Assembly (NCBI GenBank): GCA_009667805.1
Contig: CM019065.1
Span: 20,921,822-20,985,821, forward strand
Origin: Leptobrachium leishanense
Lineage: Eukaryota; Chordata; Amphibia; Anura; Megophryidae
DNA length: 64,000 bases
Reading direction: 5' to 3'
In this document: positions 36,001-50,100 of the stretch, one piece after another
How the letters are laid out: each line of letters begins with the position of its first letter
How positions within the stretch are numbered: position 1 is the stretch's first letter
Position numbers and translations under genes: made by a program
The notes under the pieces: generated by a model
Told to the model about the DNA's origin: nothing
Database searches by the model: none
What the model saw: only the letters and a program-made list of their open reading frames with translations

Positions 36001-39000
36001 CAAACCAACTCAATGCAAGTCAATGGGACTCTAAAGTTCGATTTTTAGAGTGCCCTCCAAGAGGACATATATGCAAGATATTTGCCATAAAAGGTGTATG
36101 GGGGTCCAGGTAGTGCCCTGGGGGACTGGAAACAAGGACAAAAAATTAAAAAAAAGTTTTTAAAGGAACAGTGAGTTTTCCATGAAATAAAGGTTAAGAA
36201 TAAAAACAAAAAATTCCTTCAAATATCGTGCCTAGGAGGTCCACATAACCTGCATGTGAAGTGGCGGATTTGTAGGATGTATAGAAACATTTAAAAACAA
36301 AAAAATTACATTTCAAATGACGGTAAATGGTTTTCCTTTAATCTATTCATAAACAACTGCTTGGGTTGGCAGCCTGTATGAAAAGAAGAGACATTTTAGG
36401 ACACGCAGAACAAGTTTAGTGATTTTTTGGCTAAATTGTGGTGAGATTTATGCAGGCTTTGGATGAAAGTAACAATAGGTGCTTTAAAATTGGGCTTTTA
36501 GTGTCGGCAACAGTGCCGTCACACCGTAACCCCTCTGTGGTATTGTGGATGAGTGCAGGGTTGGATCCTGCAGTCCAATATTAAAATGATATGAATCTGG
36601 TATAGGCGTCAGTGGCAGTGCACCCAAATATCGTGCCTTTGGTGGCAGCAAGTGCCTTCACACCATAAGTAACCCCTTGGTGGTATTGTGGAAGAGTGCA
36701 GGGTTGGACCCTGCGGTCCAATATTAAAATGATATGAATCTGGTATAGGCGTCAGTGGCAGTGCACCCAAATATTTTACCTTTAGTGGCAGCAAGTGCCT
36801 TCAGACCGTAACCCCTTTGTGGTATTGTGGAAGAGTGCAGTGGTGGAGGATTTGGGAATGCAGAAGAGATCCCCGATCTATTCAGTTATGTCAGCATCAG
36901 GGGATTGATAGCTGCTGATCCAGGACTGATTCATTTTTATAAATGTCAGCCGGTCTACAGAGTCGGTGGACAGACGCACTCTTTTGTCTGTGACAAAACC
37001 TTCCTGGTCAATGAGGATGACCGTATCGTGCACTTCCTCCTCCCAGCCACGTACTAGTCCTTGGGTTTCTGGGCACACAAAACCCTCCCTTGAGGAATCA
37101 CCACCTTCAATGCCCCCATTACTTAAATATTCCTCCTCCTCCTCATCCTCCTCCTGTCTGATTTGAGGACCAGCTGGAATGCTGTCTGCGTAAAGACTGG
37201 GGCCTTGAGAGCTAGGGAAGGCCACCTCTTCCTCCCACTGCTCTGCCTCTAGTGCCACATCTATTATTCCCCGCAGAGTGCGCTCCAGCAGGAACACTAA
37301 AGGAATTGTGTCACTGATGCATGCACTGTCCCTGCTAACCATCCTCGTTGTCTCCTCAAATGGTGACAGTACAGTGCATGCATCCTTGATCATCAGCCAC
37401 TGCGGGGGAAACCAAGTTGACCTGAACCTGTCCTTCTGCCATACTCACACAGGTACTCCATGATGGCCCTCTGCTGCTTGTGCAGATGCTGCAGCATTGT
37501 TAATGTCGAGTTCCACCTGGTGGGTATGTCACAGAACAGGAGGTTTGTAGGAAGGTGGAATTCTCTCAGAATTTCTGCCAGGCGAACACTTGCTGGGAAT
37601 GACCATCTGAAGTGGCTGCAGACTTTTCTGGTCTGGCTGAGAAGCTCTTCCAGCCCTGGGTACCTGGTTAGGAAACGCGTAGGGCGGAGAGAAGGTTACT
37701 GCCATTATCACAGACAACCATTCCCAACTCAAGATGGCGTGGTGTTCACCATCTCTGCGCCTGCCCCTGCAGAGCTGATAGAATTTCTGGCCCGGTATGG
37801 CTCCTGTCCCCTAAACAAACCAGCTCAAGCACAGTATAGCATCTTTTTGCTTGAGCCATTGCGTAGCCCCTTCCGTGCGTCGGTTTAACTGCCACTTCGC
37901 CAGAGACATTGAAGGCGGAGGAGGAAGAGGAAGAGGTGGTGGAGCAGACAGACCTCATATAAGAAGCTTTCTGAAGGCATGGTGGATGAGCATGCTCCAG
38001 CACAGAGCCCCATCCTGGATCCCTCCCAGCTGCAAGCAGAGTTACCCAGTGTGCCGTGAAGGAAATGTAACGGCCTGTCCATGCTTGCTGGACCACGTGT
38101 CTAAAGTCATGTGCATCTTGCTGCTGACTGCCTTTCCCAATGACTCCATAACATTGTCTTCCACGTGCTGGTATAGTGCTGGAATGGCCTTCCGTGAAAA
38201 GAAATGGCATTTTGGAACCTGTCACTGTGGTACAGCACATTCAGAAAAATCACGGAAGGAAGCAGAGTCCAGCTGGAAAGGCAGCAAAAATTGGAGATAT
38301 GCTGCAGAACTCTGATTCAACTGTGTTATCTAGATTAAAGATTTCCAGAACTCTGGTATAACTCAGTGAGACACCTTGATAGCTGGCAGCCAGTGACAAG
38401 ACACAGATTACAATTCCCGGAAACCTCCTTTAAATCAGTGAGACCCCCTGATGGGTGGGAGTGAGTGACAAGACACAGATTACAATTCCCAAGAACCTCC
38501 TATAAATCAGTGACAAGACACAGATTAAAATTTGCAGAAATCTGCTAGACGTATGTGGGACCCCCTGATAGCTGGCAGTGTGAAGACACAGATTACAACA
38601 ATTCCCAGATATCTTGTAGAAGTGAGACCCCCCCAATAGCTGCTGGCAGTGAGAACACACAGATTACAACAATTCCCAGATATCTAGTAGAAGTGAGACC
38701 CCCACAATAGCTGCTGGCAGTGAGAACACACAGATTACAACAATTCCCAGATATCTTGTAGAAGTGAGACCCCCCCAATAGCTGCTGGCAGTGAGAACAC
38801 ACACTAACAGAACAATCTCCTCTCAAAAAACACGTGCTGGGTCTGCGAGAGACGCCTTATATAGTGTGCTGCTGGACTTAGCTCTGTGAGCCCATGATTG
38901 GGCAAAATTTGCCCAATCAGGACTCTGAGCTGTGATTGGCTTAGTCTTGCACCTGTCTTGCACCTGTGGTCAGGTGCAAGGCTGTAGCCAATTACAAGAA

Positions 39001-41059
39001 GCCAGTGGAAAAGTGCATTGTGGTGCATTGTGGGCGAACTCGAACCGAACACGCGGAAATGTTCGGAGTTCGGCGAACAGCCGAATGGCCGATGTTCGAT
39101 GCGAACTCCGAACAGATCGAACCGAACAGCTAATCCCTATTGGTTATCAGCTTATGTTCAGCTTGCTCGATTTGCCAAAAGTACCCAGGTTCGCACGATC
39201 CTGCCAAAAGTACCCAGGCTCGCACGATCCCTAAACCTATGTGTTTATCAATAGACCCTGGTAATCATAAATTACAGAATACCTGATCAAGGTGGTCTGA
39301 AAACGTTAAATCTGTCAGTGTGTTGACTGCCCTGCAGTCTGATCAATTCATTGCCTATCCTACCGGATTTCTCAGTACTGACGTTTCTGTCTTGCAATCT
39401 GCTGTATTGTTGTGTGTTCTACGTTGTCCATTGGTCGCAAAACCTTTGGAGCTTAGTAGCAGTTCTGTTGTCTTGTCATACTCCCTGGCTTTGGAGTATA
39501 AGTCTGAAAGTACTGTTTATTTCGCTAAGCTCAAACCGATAAATCTGTCCAAAAGGATCTCAACCTCGCTACTCTTGTGTGAGCGCCACTGCGCCCGTTA
39601 CACTTACATGCAGTATCTTATGATAAGAAGAAATACTCCAAAAAGGTGTGTGTTACCTAGAAGATGCATTTAAAACTACCCAGAGGCATAGACCCACTCA
39701 TAGCCAGTGATAGCGCTCTATATTTGTGAGTGAAAATTGTGTATCTCCCAATATATATAAGCTGTATAGGATATACTGCACCATTATGTTCTTTTGCTTC
39801 TTTGTGTATATACCAAAAACTGGATTGAGAACATATGAGAGACACTAAAACCCTGAAAGCAATATCATTTTGCCCTGATCAGATATGTATACATTTTTGA
39901 CAGAAAATGCTGTCTGCAACTGTGGCATATTTGAGTGGTCATCCTTTCAAACAAACACCACCTCTCTCTCTATTGGACTCTTTTGTGTTTGTATTATTTG
40001 GAATTAGCTCTACAGTTCCTCTTCTGTTTGCATGCCCATGGTCACCACCAGAAGGAGAAAGTTGTATTTATTTGACTCAAATGTTTCATGAACCCCTTAA
40101 TGGCAAGCGGGTGGCGCCTCTGATATGGCCCGCCCACGCAGCTGACACGCGACAGTGGCTGAAGGGGACGGCCTGAGTTCAGGCGGTCTCGCAGCAGCCA
40201 ATGGTGGGCAGTGTGTGCTGGCTGTGGGGAGGTGCTGAGGCGGCCCATAAAAGTCAACGGAGCGTACTCGTATGCCCTGCGTCTTCGAAGTCCACCCACT
40301 GCAGGGACATCATAGTCCACTTTGTTTTATGTCTAGTGATATTGTGAAACATGGCATGCACATTGCAATGTAAATTTGGTTTGATAGTAGAATGATGCTT
40401 TTCTGGCTGTACCTGTGTTTCTCCAGAATGCCACAGGATGGAACTTGTGTTGATGGTGAAGATGTTCCCAGAAGGTGCTGCCATGTCGTAGCTGCCCACC
40501 TTGACGAATCTCATATCACCACTAGGACTCAACTGGCGATTCACAATGTCATACACAGCTGGTGGGTCTCCGTTTTTATCAAAGTAGACTTCCTTCCCGC
40601 TGTTTAGTTTGAACCTCACATTTTTAATATAATGAAGCAGCTGTAAAAACAGGAAAACCAAAGCGTAGATAAATCCTATGACCATACAGAGAAGACTTTG
40701 GCAGATTTTTGCTATTATTAAAAAAAAATTATGTGACAAACTCCTCTAAACTCACTGAGTCCTAGTCCGACTGAGCAGTCAGGCTAACGGAATGAGCCAC
40801 CAATGCTTACGGCTGCAGCTGCAATATTTATGGTTCAAGACGTTAATCTGGACATTGTGGCTGCTTACTGTAAGTAAACGGCTCGTATACATTGTTTACT
40901 TTTTATAGCAGCCATTCATTTGTGGCTACCCTGAGGAGAACCAGCTATTCCATTATAGTTCCTTCTTCTGGGCTCGAGCTGGTATTCTGCAATTGAATAC
41001 TGACTGCCAGATCCTGGATTTAAGTGATTTTAATTTTACAAAATCATTGAACACTTTAA

Positions 41060-41102
<43 letters not shown>

Positions 41103-41120
41103 TGTTTATTATTGCAGAAG

Positions 41121-41155
<35 letters not shown>

Positions 41156-44100
41156 GATTACTGTTAGGAACCCAGCCATTGTGGACTCTTGCCTGGCTGC
41201 ACCGGGGTCAACCTAGCTGGCTGACTCCTTGTCCCACTCCTGCTTTTCCCTGCTGCCCAAGTGCAACCCAGCCCATTCGTCATCCATGCCGGGTTTTCCC
41301 TGATCCTCTCTGGCTATCTCAGGTGTGGTCAGCAGCCCTGATGGGTTATCTTCAACCGGGTGCTCCACCCTCTACTCAATGCTTCTACATTCAGTTGCAT
41401 TTGGTGTGTTCACCAGGAAGCTACGCATGTGGTTCCTGAGTTCCTGCCATGATGCCCACTGTGTTCCTGCCTTGCTGCTCGCTGTGTTCCGTCTTGTTGC
41501 CCACCTTGTTCCTGCCCTGCTGATCACAGTGACCCCTCAATCCTCCTGCCCTGTGGCCTTTGCCTTTCAGAGCCTCCTGCCGTTTGACCTTTGCCTCCAT
41601 TGTCAACTGTGTCTCCTGTACCCTCCTGTAGAGGTGTGTGTTAGTTTTGTAACAAATCTAAAATAATTTGAAAATTTGTTAATTCATATTTTGGAAGTAC
41701 TTCTGAAATAACGAATTACTTTCATCCGAATTGAAATGAAAAGAAAGGAAACAGTGTATAAAGAAATTGATTCGTTATAGTTTTTCACATGAGAACCATT
41801 GATTGAATGATTCCTCTGCACACTGCAGCAAAACTGTAATTTAACCCTAGCTTGCCTTTTAACCCTCATGTTTAACCATAATCTAACAGTAATTGAGCAA
41901 GATTTAATTTATTGGGTGGGTTTGGGCAAATCTCTAAATTTCTGCTGGAAGTTTACATTTTCTATTGCGCCTTGGTTATCCTGAACCGACAGTGATGACC
42001 TAGAGATAATTGTTGTGAGCTCGTAAGTATTTATTGAGGAGAGATCCACTCTCAGCCAATGAGCTTTGCTCCCTAAAAATTAAATCAAATCAAGAAATCA
42101 TCGCAATGAGATAAAAAAAAACATTTACAATATGGATATGGAAGTTGATTTAATGAGGAAAATGTCTCATTGAGTCTTTTTTATAAAAATAACTAAGGTT
42201 CCAGAGAGAGCAGTTTACATTTCACAACAGCTGGTCTCCATCCAGGGCTGGTATAAATGTGTTTTTCAACATATAACTAGGGATGTGCATGGCAGAAAAA
42301 TTAGTTTTGTTTAGTTTCGTTACGTTATGTTTTTAAATAATTTCTTTTTCGGCTTTTCATAACTAATTTCGTTTCGTATTTCGTTTTGTTTCGGATTGAT
42401 TTGAAATTTTGAATCGATTTGAAATTTCGAATCGATTTCAAATTCAATAGTTGTTGATATCCATTTGATAGTTAATTTTAAATTCAATATTTGTTGATAT
42501 CCATTTGATAGTTCATTTCAAATTTGATAGTTGTTGATATTACAGAGTTACATAGTTACATAGGCTGAAAAAAGACATGCGATCATTGGGTTCAGCCTCT
42601 CACACATCACCTACTGCTGTTGATCCAAAAGAAGGCATTAAACCCAGTCTGAAATGCTCACCAATATGCAACACACTGGGAAAAAAATCCTTCTTGACCC
42701 CAGAATGGCAGGCAGATTTCTCCTTGGATCAAGAAGCTTACCCACATATTAAATATTCTAACCCTTAATATTCTGTGTCTGCAGGAAGTCATCCAGTTGC
42801 TTTTTAAAAGTCTGTACAGTCTCTGACCCAACCACCTCAACAGGCAGAGAATTCCACAGCTTTATTGTTCTCACCGTAAAATAACCCTTCCTATGCTTTA
42901 GGCTGAATTTCCTTTCGTCCAGTCTAAATGGATGACCTCGTGTCCTGTGTATAGTCCTGTTAATGAATAGATTATCAGACAATGGTTGATAATGGCCCCG
43001 TATATATTTATATAAGGTTATCAGATCCCCTCTAAGGCGCCGTTTCTCTAAACTAAACATGTTTAAGCTTGTTAGTCTTTCCTCATAACTTAAACCTTCC
43101 TTTTCCCTTATTAATTTAGTCGCCCATCTCTGCACTTTTTCTAGCACTATAATATCCTTTCTTAAGACAGGTGCCCAAAATTGCACGGCATAATCAAGGT
43201 GCGGTCTTATCATTGATTTATACAGAGGCAAAATTATGTTTTCATCCCGAGAGTGAACTCCCCTTTTAATGCATGCCAATACCTTGCTGGCCTTGGCGGC
43301 TGCTGTTTGACATTGCACATTGTTACTTAGTTTGAAGTCTATGATTATTCCCAAATCCTTCTCCTGCTTGGATTTCCCTAACTCCGTACCATTTAGGGTA
43401 TACAATGCTTGTGTGTTCTTCACTCCAAAGTGCATAACTTTGCATTTATCTACATTAAATTTCACCTGCCATTTAAGTGCCCAGTCCCCCAATCTATCTA
43501 AATCCCTCTGCAGCGAACTAACATCCTGCTCACATTGTATTACTTTTCTAGTTTTGTGTTATCTGCAAACACTGATACATGACTTTCAATACCTATCTCA
43601 AGGTCATTTATAAATAAATTGAATAGAATTGGTCCTGTAACAGACCCCTGAGGGCCACCACTTACCACTGATGTCCATCTTGAAAATGTAACAGTTATGA
43701 ACACTCTCTGTACCCTATCTTTTATCCAGTTTCCTATCTAAGAACAAGTATTTTCATCTAGACCAATTTTTCTTAATTTAAATAGTAACCTTTTGTGTGG
43801 AACTGTGTCAAAAGCTGAATCAAAATCCAAGTAAATCACATCCACTGCGACCCCCTGATCTATACTTCTACTTACTTCCTCATAGAATGTAATTAGGATA
43901 TTCTGACATGATCTGTGTTTCATGAAACCATGCTGATTTTTGTCAATTACATTATACCTCCCATTAAATTCATGAATATTATCCTTAGTAACCCCTCAAA
44001 TACTTTCCCAGCCACAGATGTTAAGCTCACAGGTCTATAATTCCCAGGCACAAATTTTAAACCTTTCATAAATATAGGGACCACGTCAGCTTTTCTCCAA

Positions 44101-47100
44101 TCCTGTGGTAGGATTCCTGAAAGAAAAGAATCTTGAAAGTGTCACGGTGGCAGTACCACCAGGCACGCACCACCCTATCCTTGCCCTCCGATCCTTGGAA
44201 GTGGTCGGTCTGTATATATATCCCTATGAATATAACTCGCAGCAAGGTGAGGCCCTGGTTCCTGAGGGAAGCCCCTATATGCAGAGATGCAGTGTAAACT
44301 GCAAGGACAGATGAAAGCAACACAGGGTTAACAAAAGACCTCTGTACGGCAATACCAAAGATTCCCTGCACTAAAAGGCCGGTCTTTAGGATAGCCAGAT
44401 CTAATCTAAAGGAAAGTATTACCTTGAAGCCGTACAGAGTCTTTTGTTGTATACAGATGACAGGGTTACCTGGAAACGGTACAGACAAGGAAAATACTAT
44501 AGAGTAGTCATATAGAGGAAAGCCAAAAGGTCATAACCAGAGAGAGTACGTCATACAGGATACAGGAATAGGAACCAGAAGGGAAGTCAGCCAAGCCAAA
44601 ATCGGTAACCGGGGAATCAGAATGGAACATAAACAGCAAACCAAAATACAGCAATAGACAGAACTAAATACACAAAAGGAACTGGCATAAACTGGAACAG
44701 AAATAACAGAGGCAAAAACTAAACAAGGATGAACAAACGGAGGATAACAGGAACACAGCAAGGAGCTCTCAGGACACAAGTCGCAAGGAGACCAGGCAAA
44801 GTAAAAATGACCCAGCAATGTCCTATAGGTACATTGCTCTAATATAGTCAGGGGAATCAAGGCAAGGGTAAACAGGTGAGCCGCACACAGAACACCAATT
44901 AACCCCTGGGAGGCCACCCAGGAATTGGCAGCAACAGAAACACAAGGGAAAAAACACAATATACAAATACAGAGGGCAGGAAGACAGGTATGCCAGCATG
45001 GAACGTGACATTATCCCCTCCTCCACGGGTGACCCCAGGGCACCCAAAACAACAAACATGACAGAATTAGGAAACCAGATCACGAACACCAGTCATCAAA
45101 ATCCTTTGAGGTCCAACTCAGAGTCGTCATCCTCCTCCACAAGACACCCCCGTCTATGAGGGTTCCTTTGAATGGCAACCCAGTGGTCCTTCCTGAACAC
45201 CAGTCCAAAGGGCGACTGCACATAGCCCTCAGGGACATGACGGGGTAGGGGGATCTTGGCATCAGTGGGACTAGGGTTAGACACCTTTTCACGTCTTCTC
45301 CTTGAATGAGATCTAGAACTGGTGACCACCCCACACGACACGGCAACAGTGGGAGTAGGCTCGCCTACCTGTGCCTTACCATGAGGTTTGGAAACCTCGG
45401 ACTCTCTGTGGGGCATGGGTACAGTGGTGTTGCAATGTAGCTCTGGCACTGCTGACACACAGCTTGCCATGGATCTGACTGGCAGCTTACCAGAATCAGA
45501 CATCACTACTGTTACCGCTGGCATCGTGCCAGGATCAGGCAACATTGGTAGCACATTGCCAGGCTGGACTGGCTGCGCATTGCCAGACGGAGACAGGACT
45601 GGCTGCGCATTGCCAGACGGAGACAGGACTGGCTGCGCATTGCCAGACGGAGACAGGACTGGCTGCGCATTGCCAGACGGAGACAGGACTGGCTGCGCAT
45701 TGCCAGACGGAGACAGGACTGGCTGCGCATTGCCAGACGGAGACAGGACTGGCTGCGCATTGCCAGACGGAAAACCTTGTCCCGAGTCAACCAATCACTT
45801 TGTATTAGTAAGTTTTTATTAATGAATTGCCTGTCTCCTGTTATAGGTTTCTCTTTGATAAATACTGAAGAAAAATATTCATTCAAAATTTCTGCCTATC
45901 CATTTGATAGTTCATTTCAAATTCGATCGTTGATATCCATTTGATAGTTCATTTCGAATTCAATAGTTGTTGATATCCATTTGATAGTTTATTTCAAATA
46001 CGATAGTTGATATCCGTTTGATAGTTTATTTCAAATTTGATAGTTGATATCAAAAATTAAAATTTTTCTTTTATCATGATGACAGTGTAAAACAAAATAA
46101 ATTTGTTATATACCATTTTCGTTTCAAATTCGTATCGTATTGATTCGTTATTCGGAAGTACTTCCGAAATACGAATAATCAAATTTCGTTCCAAATTCCG
46201 AATTTTTCCGAAACGAATGCACATCTCTACATATAACCAGGAGCTTATACTACTTCTAAAAAGATTCTGCCTAGATAACAGGTCTTCAGATGTGCGTAAG
46301 AGTAGTCAGGATAAATAGCATCTGTCTCCGAACCCATCTGCAAAATAATTTTCTAGAATAGCTGAGAGTGGCAAAGAGCAAAGAAAAACCAGTATTAAAA
46401 AGTTAGACAAAGTCTGGGACTAGTGGAGCCAGTGCAGTGGTCAGTTGTTATGGACAAGAATATGTATCTGCTTTAATAATATTCAAAGGCCTAGAAAAAT
46501 GCTCATTTAAGTTTGCTATGTCTTTAAGAGATGATTAATATAACTGTCTTTTCAGATAAAACCAAAATGTATCTTGCGTAACTTCGCTGTTTCTGTAGAA
46601 TAGCTAACCGCAAAGTCATGAGGAATTTATTTCGGTATCAAGCCGGGTGTCGGCCATCCTGCATCCTAGAACAAAACATCCACACACCCATGATGGAGAA
46701 AAATGGCTGACACTTGTCAATGACGCATGATACCTTGACCTTTAGAAATAGCTGATATTTGATTCTTATATAGTTAATAAAATAATCTGTATGTACACAA
46801 TTTTATGCTGAAGTTGACCAAAATGTTAAGTTGACTCCCACTCGCTTACTCACCAAACTGCTTTAAAACATGTATCAGAACTTATCAGTAAACAGAGAGA
46901 TCACTGGCTTTGTCCAGAGAGGCTGCATAGACCCATTCGTTGTCTGTGTGATTTCTTTAAGCGCGCACCTTAACTTACCTGATTTCTCCACCGATTAGAA
47001 CAGAGACTGGCATCCGAAGGACCGGTATTGTCCATCACACAGTCTAATTGAGTCATTCTAGTAGAGTCAGTCCACTGAAGTCTATCTGGTGTAGGAGCCA

Positions 47101-50100
47101 GTCCAGAGAAGTCTGCCCAAGGAGCCTGATGTGGGACCTGTCTGATCGACCAGCATAGCAGAGGGACATCATGACCAAAGGGTGTGGAGCCAAGCCAAGA
47201 AGACTAAGCATCATAATTACATCATGTGTGATATGGTTATTAATGATGCCATGTGAATCTGTTTATTGTAAATTTTATTTAACTGTTACAATAGCCTAAA
47301 GTGACAAACAATATTAATATAAATCTGTTATATTTACTTATACTTGTCTGTGTGTTTTATTTGTCCACAATTCCCCAAGAGTTAACCAAGTAAGAGGGTC
47401 ATAATTTCTTACAATCTACACATCAAACTTTGTGTGTGATTATATAGTTTGTCATGGTATTGAAAGAAGACTTCTAGGAAAAAACATATTGGCTCCTTGT
47501 TTGGGGAAAAATCACCCGACTCCTATTCATTCAATAAGTGATACTAGGAATAAAATAAAAATGGTAATTATTTATAAAAAAAGTTGACTCTTGAAGAAAG
47601 TAAAGCTTACCTGCCATGACTGGAAATCCTTAATATCTGCACATAATTGTTCAGAAAAAAGACCCTCTCCTTTTTTGCAGTTATTCATATCTTTCAAAGC
47701 GTTGGCCACGGCAAGGACTGCAGTGTAGACAGTATATGTCTGTCTTAAACTAGAAACATCGCTGTAGGCATTTTGGAGGCCTTCTAGGTTTTCAGATCCA
47801 GTGCATTCTTTCACGTTTGTGTCCAAAGATCCCGTTTCATTTTTATCACTTATGAACCTGCAGCTGAATGCAAACTCCCAAAAAATCTTTGTCCAGGCTC
47901 TTCCCATGGACATAGAAGGATTAATTGTCTTGAGGAATTGTTTAAGCCCAAGTATTGTCCCACTTTGGATAGCTAGACCTATTGTTCCAGTCAGAACAGC
48001 TGAGAACATGTCTAAAGAGAGTATGGCTGCTGTAGACCAACCTGCATTTGCAACAAGTACTTTTCCTGTCAGATTCTGTTTCACCATCTCTTTCACTATG
48101 GGTACTATATCTGCGCTGGAGGCATAAACAACCACAACCTTAGCTGTTGATGTCTTTATGACCTTAACAATATGAGGAGCATTGCGGTCTGGATAACTTG
48201 TCAGAATGTTCTCATTGAACGCCACACATGCTCCGGCTTTGACGATCTCTCGTTGAATAATCTGAATTCCCACTTGTCCATATTCATTGTCCGTAGCTAC
48301 TAACCCAACCCAAGTCCAACGAAAATGTACCACTAGATGTGCAAGTCCTTTAGACTGATTTATATCACTTGGTACAGTCCTAAGGAAGGAAGGAAACCTG
48401 ATGCGGTCACTGAGGATGGCACTGGATGAATGATGGCTGATCTGTTGACAAAGTAAAGCTGGTTATAAAATAAAATATGATTTTGTGTGACAGTGATTCA
48501 ACCCTTTGAGTTGACCTGTCTGCCACCTCGATGTGTCAAGTCAAATGCAAGAAATGGCTAACAAAACGATAATATTAATGCTACCAGTAAATATTTCATA
48601 TCCCCATAAACATTCATTACCTAAGAGTCAGGTTTTTTTTGTGTTTAGAGACACAACGTAAAGCAGGAGCTTCCCCAACGCATTTCACAGGTTGATGTCC
48701 CATTATACAATTGGATGCATTCACCAAACATTTATTTTATTCAGGCATTTCCTTTATTTTACCCTAACCCTAGCACTTAGTATTGGAAAACGGGAAGATT
48801 TGCCCATTACCACCCTTGTGCTATGAATAAGATATGTGCACACATTTTCTAACAAATTAAGAGTTATCTGAATTTTGGACAAATCAACAAAAAGACACGT
48901 CAACGAATGCCATGAAAAATATATCTTCAGTAGCAATTTTCGTTGGGGTGTTTATCCATTATTACAATTCACATTGTATTAAATTAAATTAAACTTATTG
49001 ACCCCATTCCTCCTCCTCCCATGGCTATTGGATTTGGGGTTAACCCAGAGATGGTAGACTTTATATTTAACAACTTAATTGTTTTAATTAAATTTGGGCA
49101 TTGTGCGGCATTCCGTCATATCCTTTTTCTCCTATTATTTTTTCCTCTTTCTCCGCTTTGTTAATGTTTTCCCTTAAGGGATTTTTTTTGTTGTTTTTGT
49201 GCTTATGGGTATTAAACTTAAAAATTTAAGATGATGAATGTAGCATTGTATTATTCGAAGTAACTTATATTTATGGATATATGGGACCTGTTGTATGTAT
49301 GTGCTGCCTTATACTCTTTAAAAAAGAATTCTAAAAATAATGCACAGTGTATATTTGCTGGAATAAACCTTACCTGGGGAAATTTGTAGATTCCTAGAAC
49401 ATAAGCCAAAATAATGGAATGTGTGGAGAATGTGGATCCTATTATGGAGCTGAGGGAAACACCTGAAGAACATCTGTAATTGGGGATGTGTCTGTCAAGC
49501 CCTGTTAAAATTTGTAAAGCTCCTTCCAGGTCATACTGAAGAAGTGCACAAGAATCATATGCTCGAAAACCAAGGGTTATATTAGGGAGGATTTCAGCAT
49601 TTTTATTTATCTCGTCCACAGCAAATCGCACAGCTTGGAACAGCTGGAAACTCTCGAAGTGGAACCTTGTAGAAGACACAGTTAAACGTCACATGGCTCG
49701 TACATAGACTGACCCCAAACCTTTTATTTCAATTACTTCAGAAATTCTAACATTTGAATGGAAATTCCACTTTTTACTTGAGTTTATTAATTTTAAAGTA
49801 AATTCTGTCATGAGATCCAAGGAACCGACCGAGCTGGGTTCAACATGTATTTATTGCAGAAGTTAACATAAGGGGAGACGAGCTGTTTGCATCCTCTCTC
49901 TGAGCTGTCTTCCTGATACTGCCACTAGAGCCGCCCCTTTCTCTGATGTCACTCCTGGCTCTAAGCACATCTCCCCCTTTTAAATAACAATAAATTTTTC
50001 TTAAACAGACAATAAAACAAATAGCACACACTAAATACAGAAAAATGTACAATGCTATCTTGGACATTGGGGTAGACTACCCTAGTTCACAGTGACTATG

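Larger units (their letters stand above)
35921..39139 (-). mobile_element. hAT element with internally deleted transposase (copy D)
   Basis: Ends TAGTGATGAGCTGAACACCC and GAACAGCTAATCCCTA, with the near-perfect 8-bp duplication TTGGTTAG/TTGGTTAT (35913-35920, 39140-39147). It carries the middle of the transposase on the minus strand, a 142-bp tandem array (36520-36850) and a 71-bp tandem array (38610-38830). The BED-finger end and a C-terminal stretch are deleted. Length 3219 bp. Confidence 0.93.
35432..39602 (-). mobile_element. Solo LTR (family S), minus strand, split by hAT copy D
   Basis: On the minus strand it begins TGTAACGGGCGCAGTGGCGC and ends GGGGCTGAGGATGTAACA, with a perfect 5-bp duplication CTTAC (35427-35431 and 39603-39607). 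Without the hAT insertion and its duplication it is about 944 bp. It is related to 25677-26550 at both ends. Confidence 0.88.
42541..45896 (-). mobile_element. CR1/Rex1-group LINE with nested LTR-element fragment
   Basis: The tail is ACAGAGTTACATAGTTACAT. The RT C-terminal ORF 42758-43492 has [33 protein letters not shown] and [12 protein letters not shown]. Further upstream pieces are [15 protein letters not shown] (43738-43923) and, beyond the LTR fragment, [14 protein letters not shown] (near 45870). Flanking TAT/GATAT lies within the hAT MITE repeats. Same subfamily as 5954-7226, and longer than it. Confidence 0.88.
42278..46229. mobile_element. hAT-type MITE, complete, with nested LINE
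   Basis: Ends TAGGGATGTGCATGGC and CGAATGCACATCTCTA, with a perfect 8-bp duplication CATATAAC (42270-42277 and 46230-46237). Internally it has about 40-bp tandem units (TTGATATCCATTTGATAGTT...) on both sides of the inserted LINE. No transposase. A different subfamily from copies A-D. Confidence 0.9.

Noticed and set aside
37851..38315. 154-codon plus-strand ORF with Gly-rich stretch
   Set aside because: Antisense shadow of the hAT transposase remnant in copy D.
40254..40739. Reading the whole 161-codon minus ORF as one exon
   Set aside because: V2R similarity is confined to 40413-40640, bounded by good splice sites. The outer parts are intron read-through.
45388..45822. Plus-strand ORF with repeated [10 protein letters not shown]
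   Set aside because: Shadow of the 30-bp repeat. The minus frame adjoins the LTR and purine tract in the right orientation.
46447..47413. Possible LTR with TG...CA ends
   Set aside because: No flanking duplication, no second copy and no adjacent retroelement domain; kept only as a remark.
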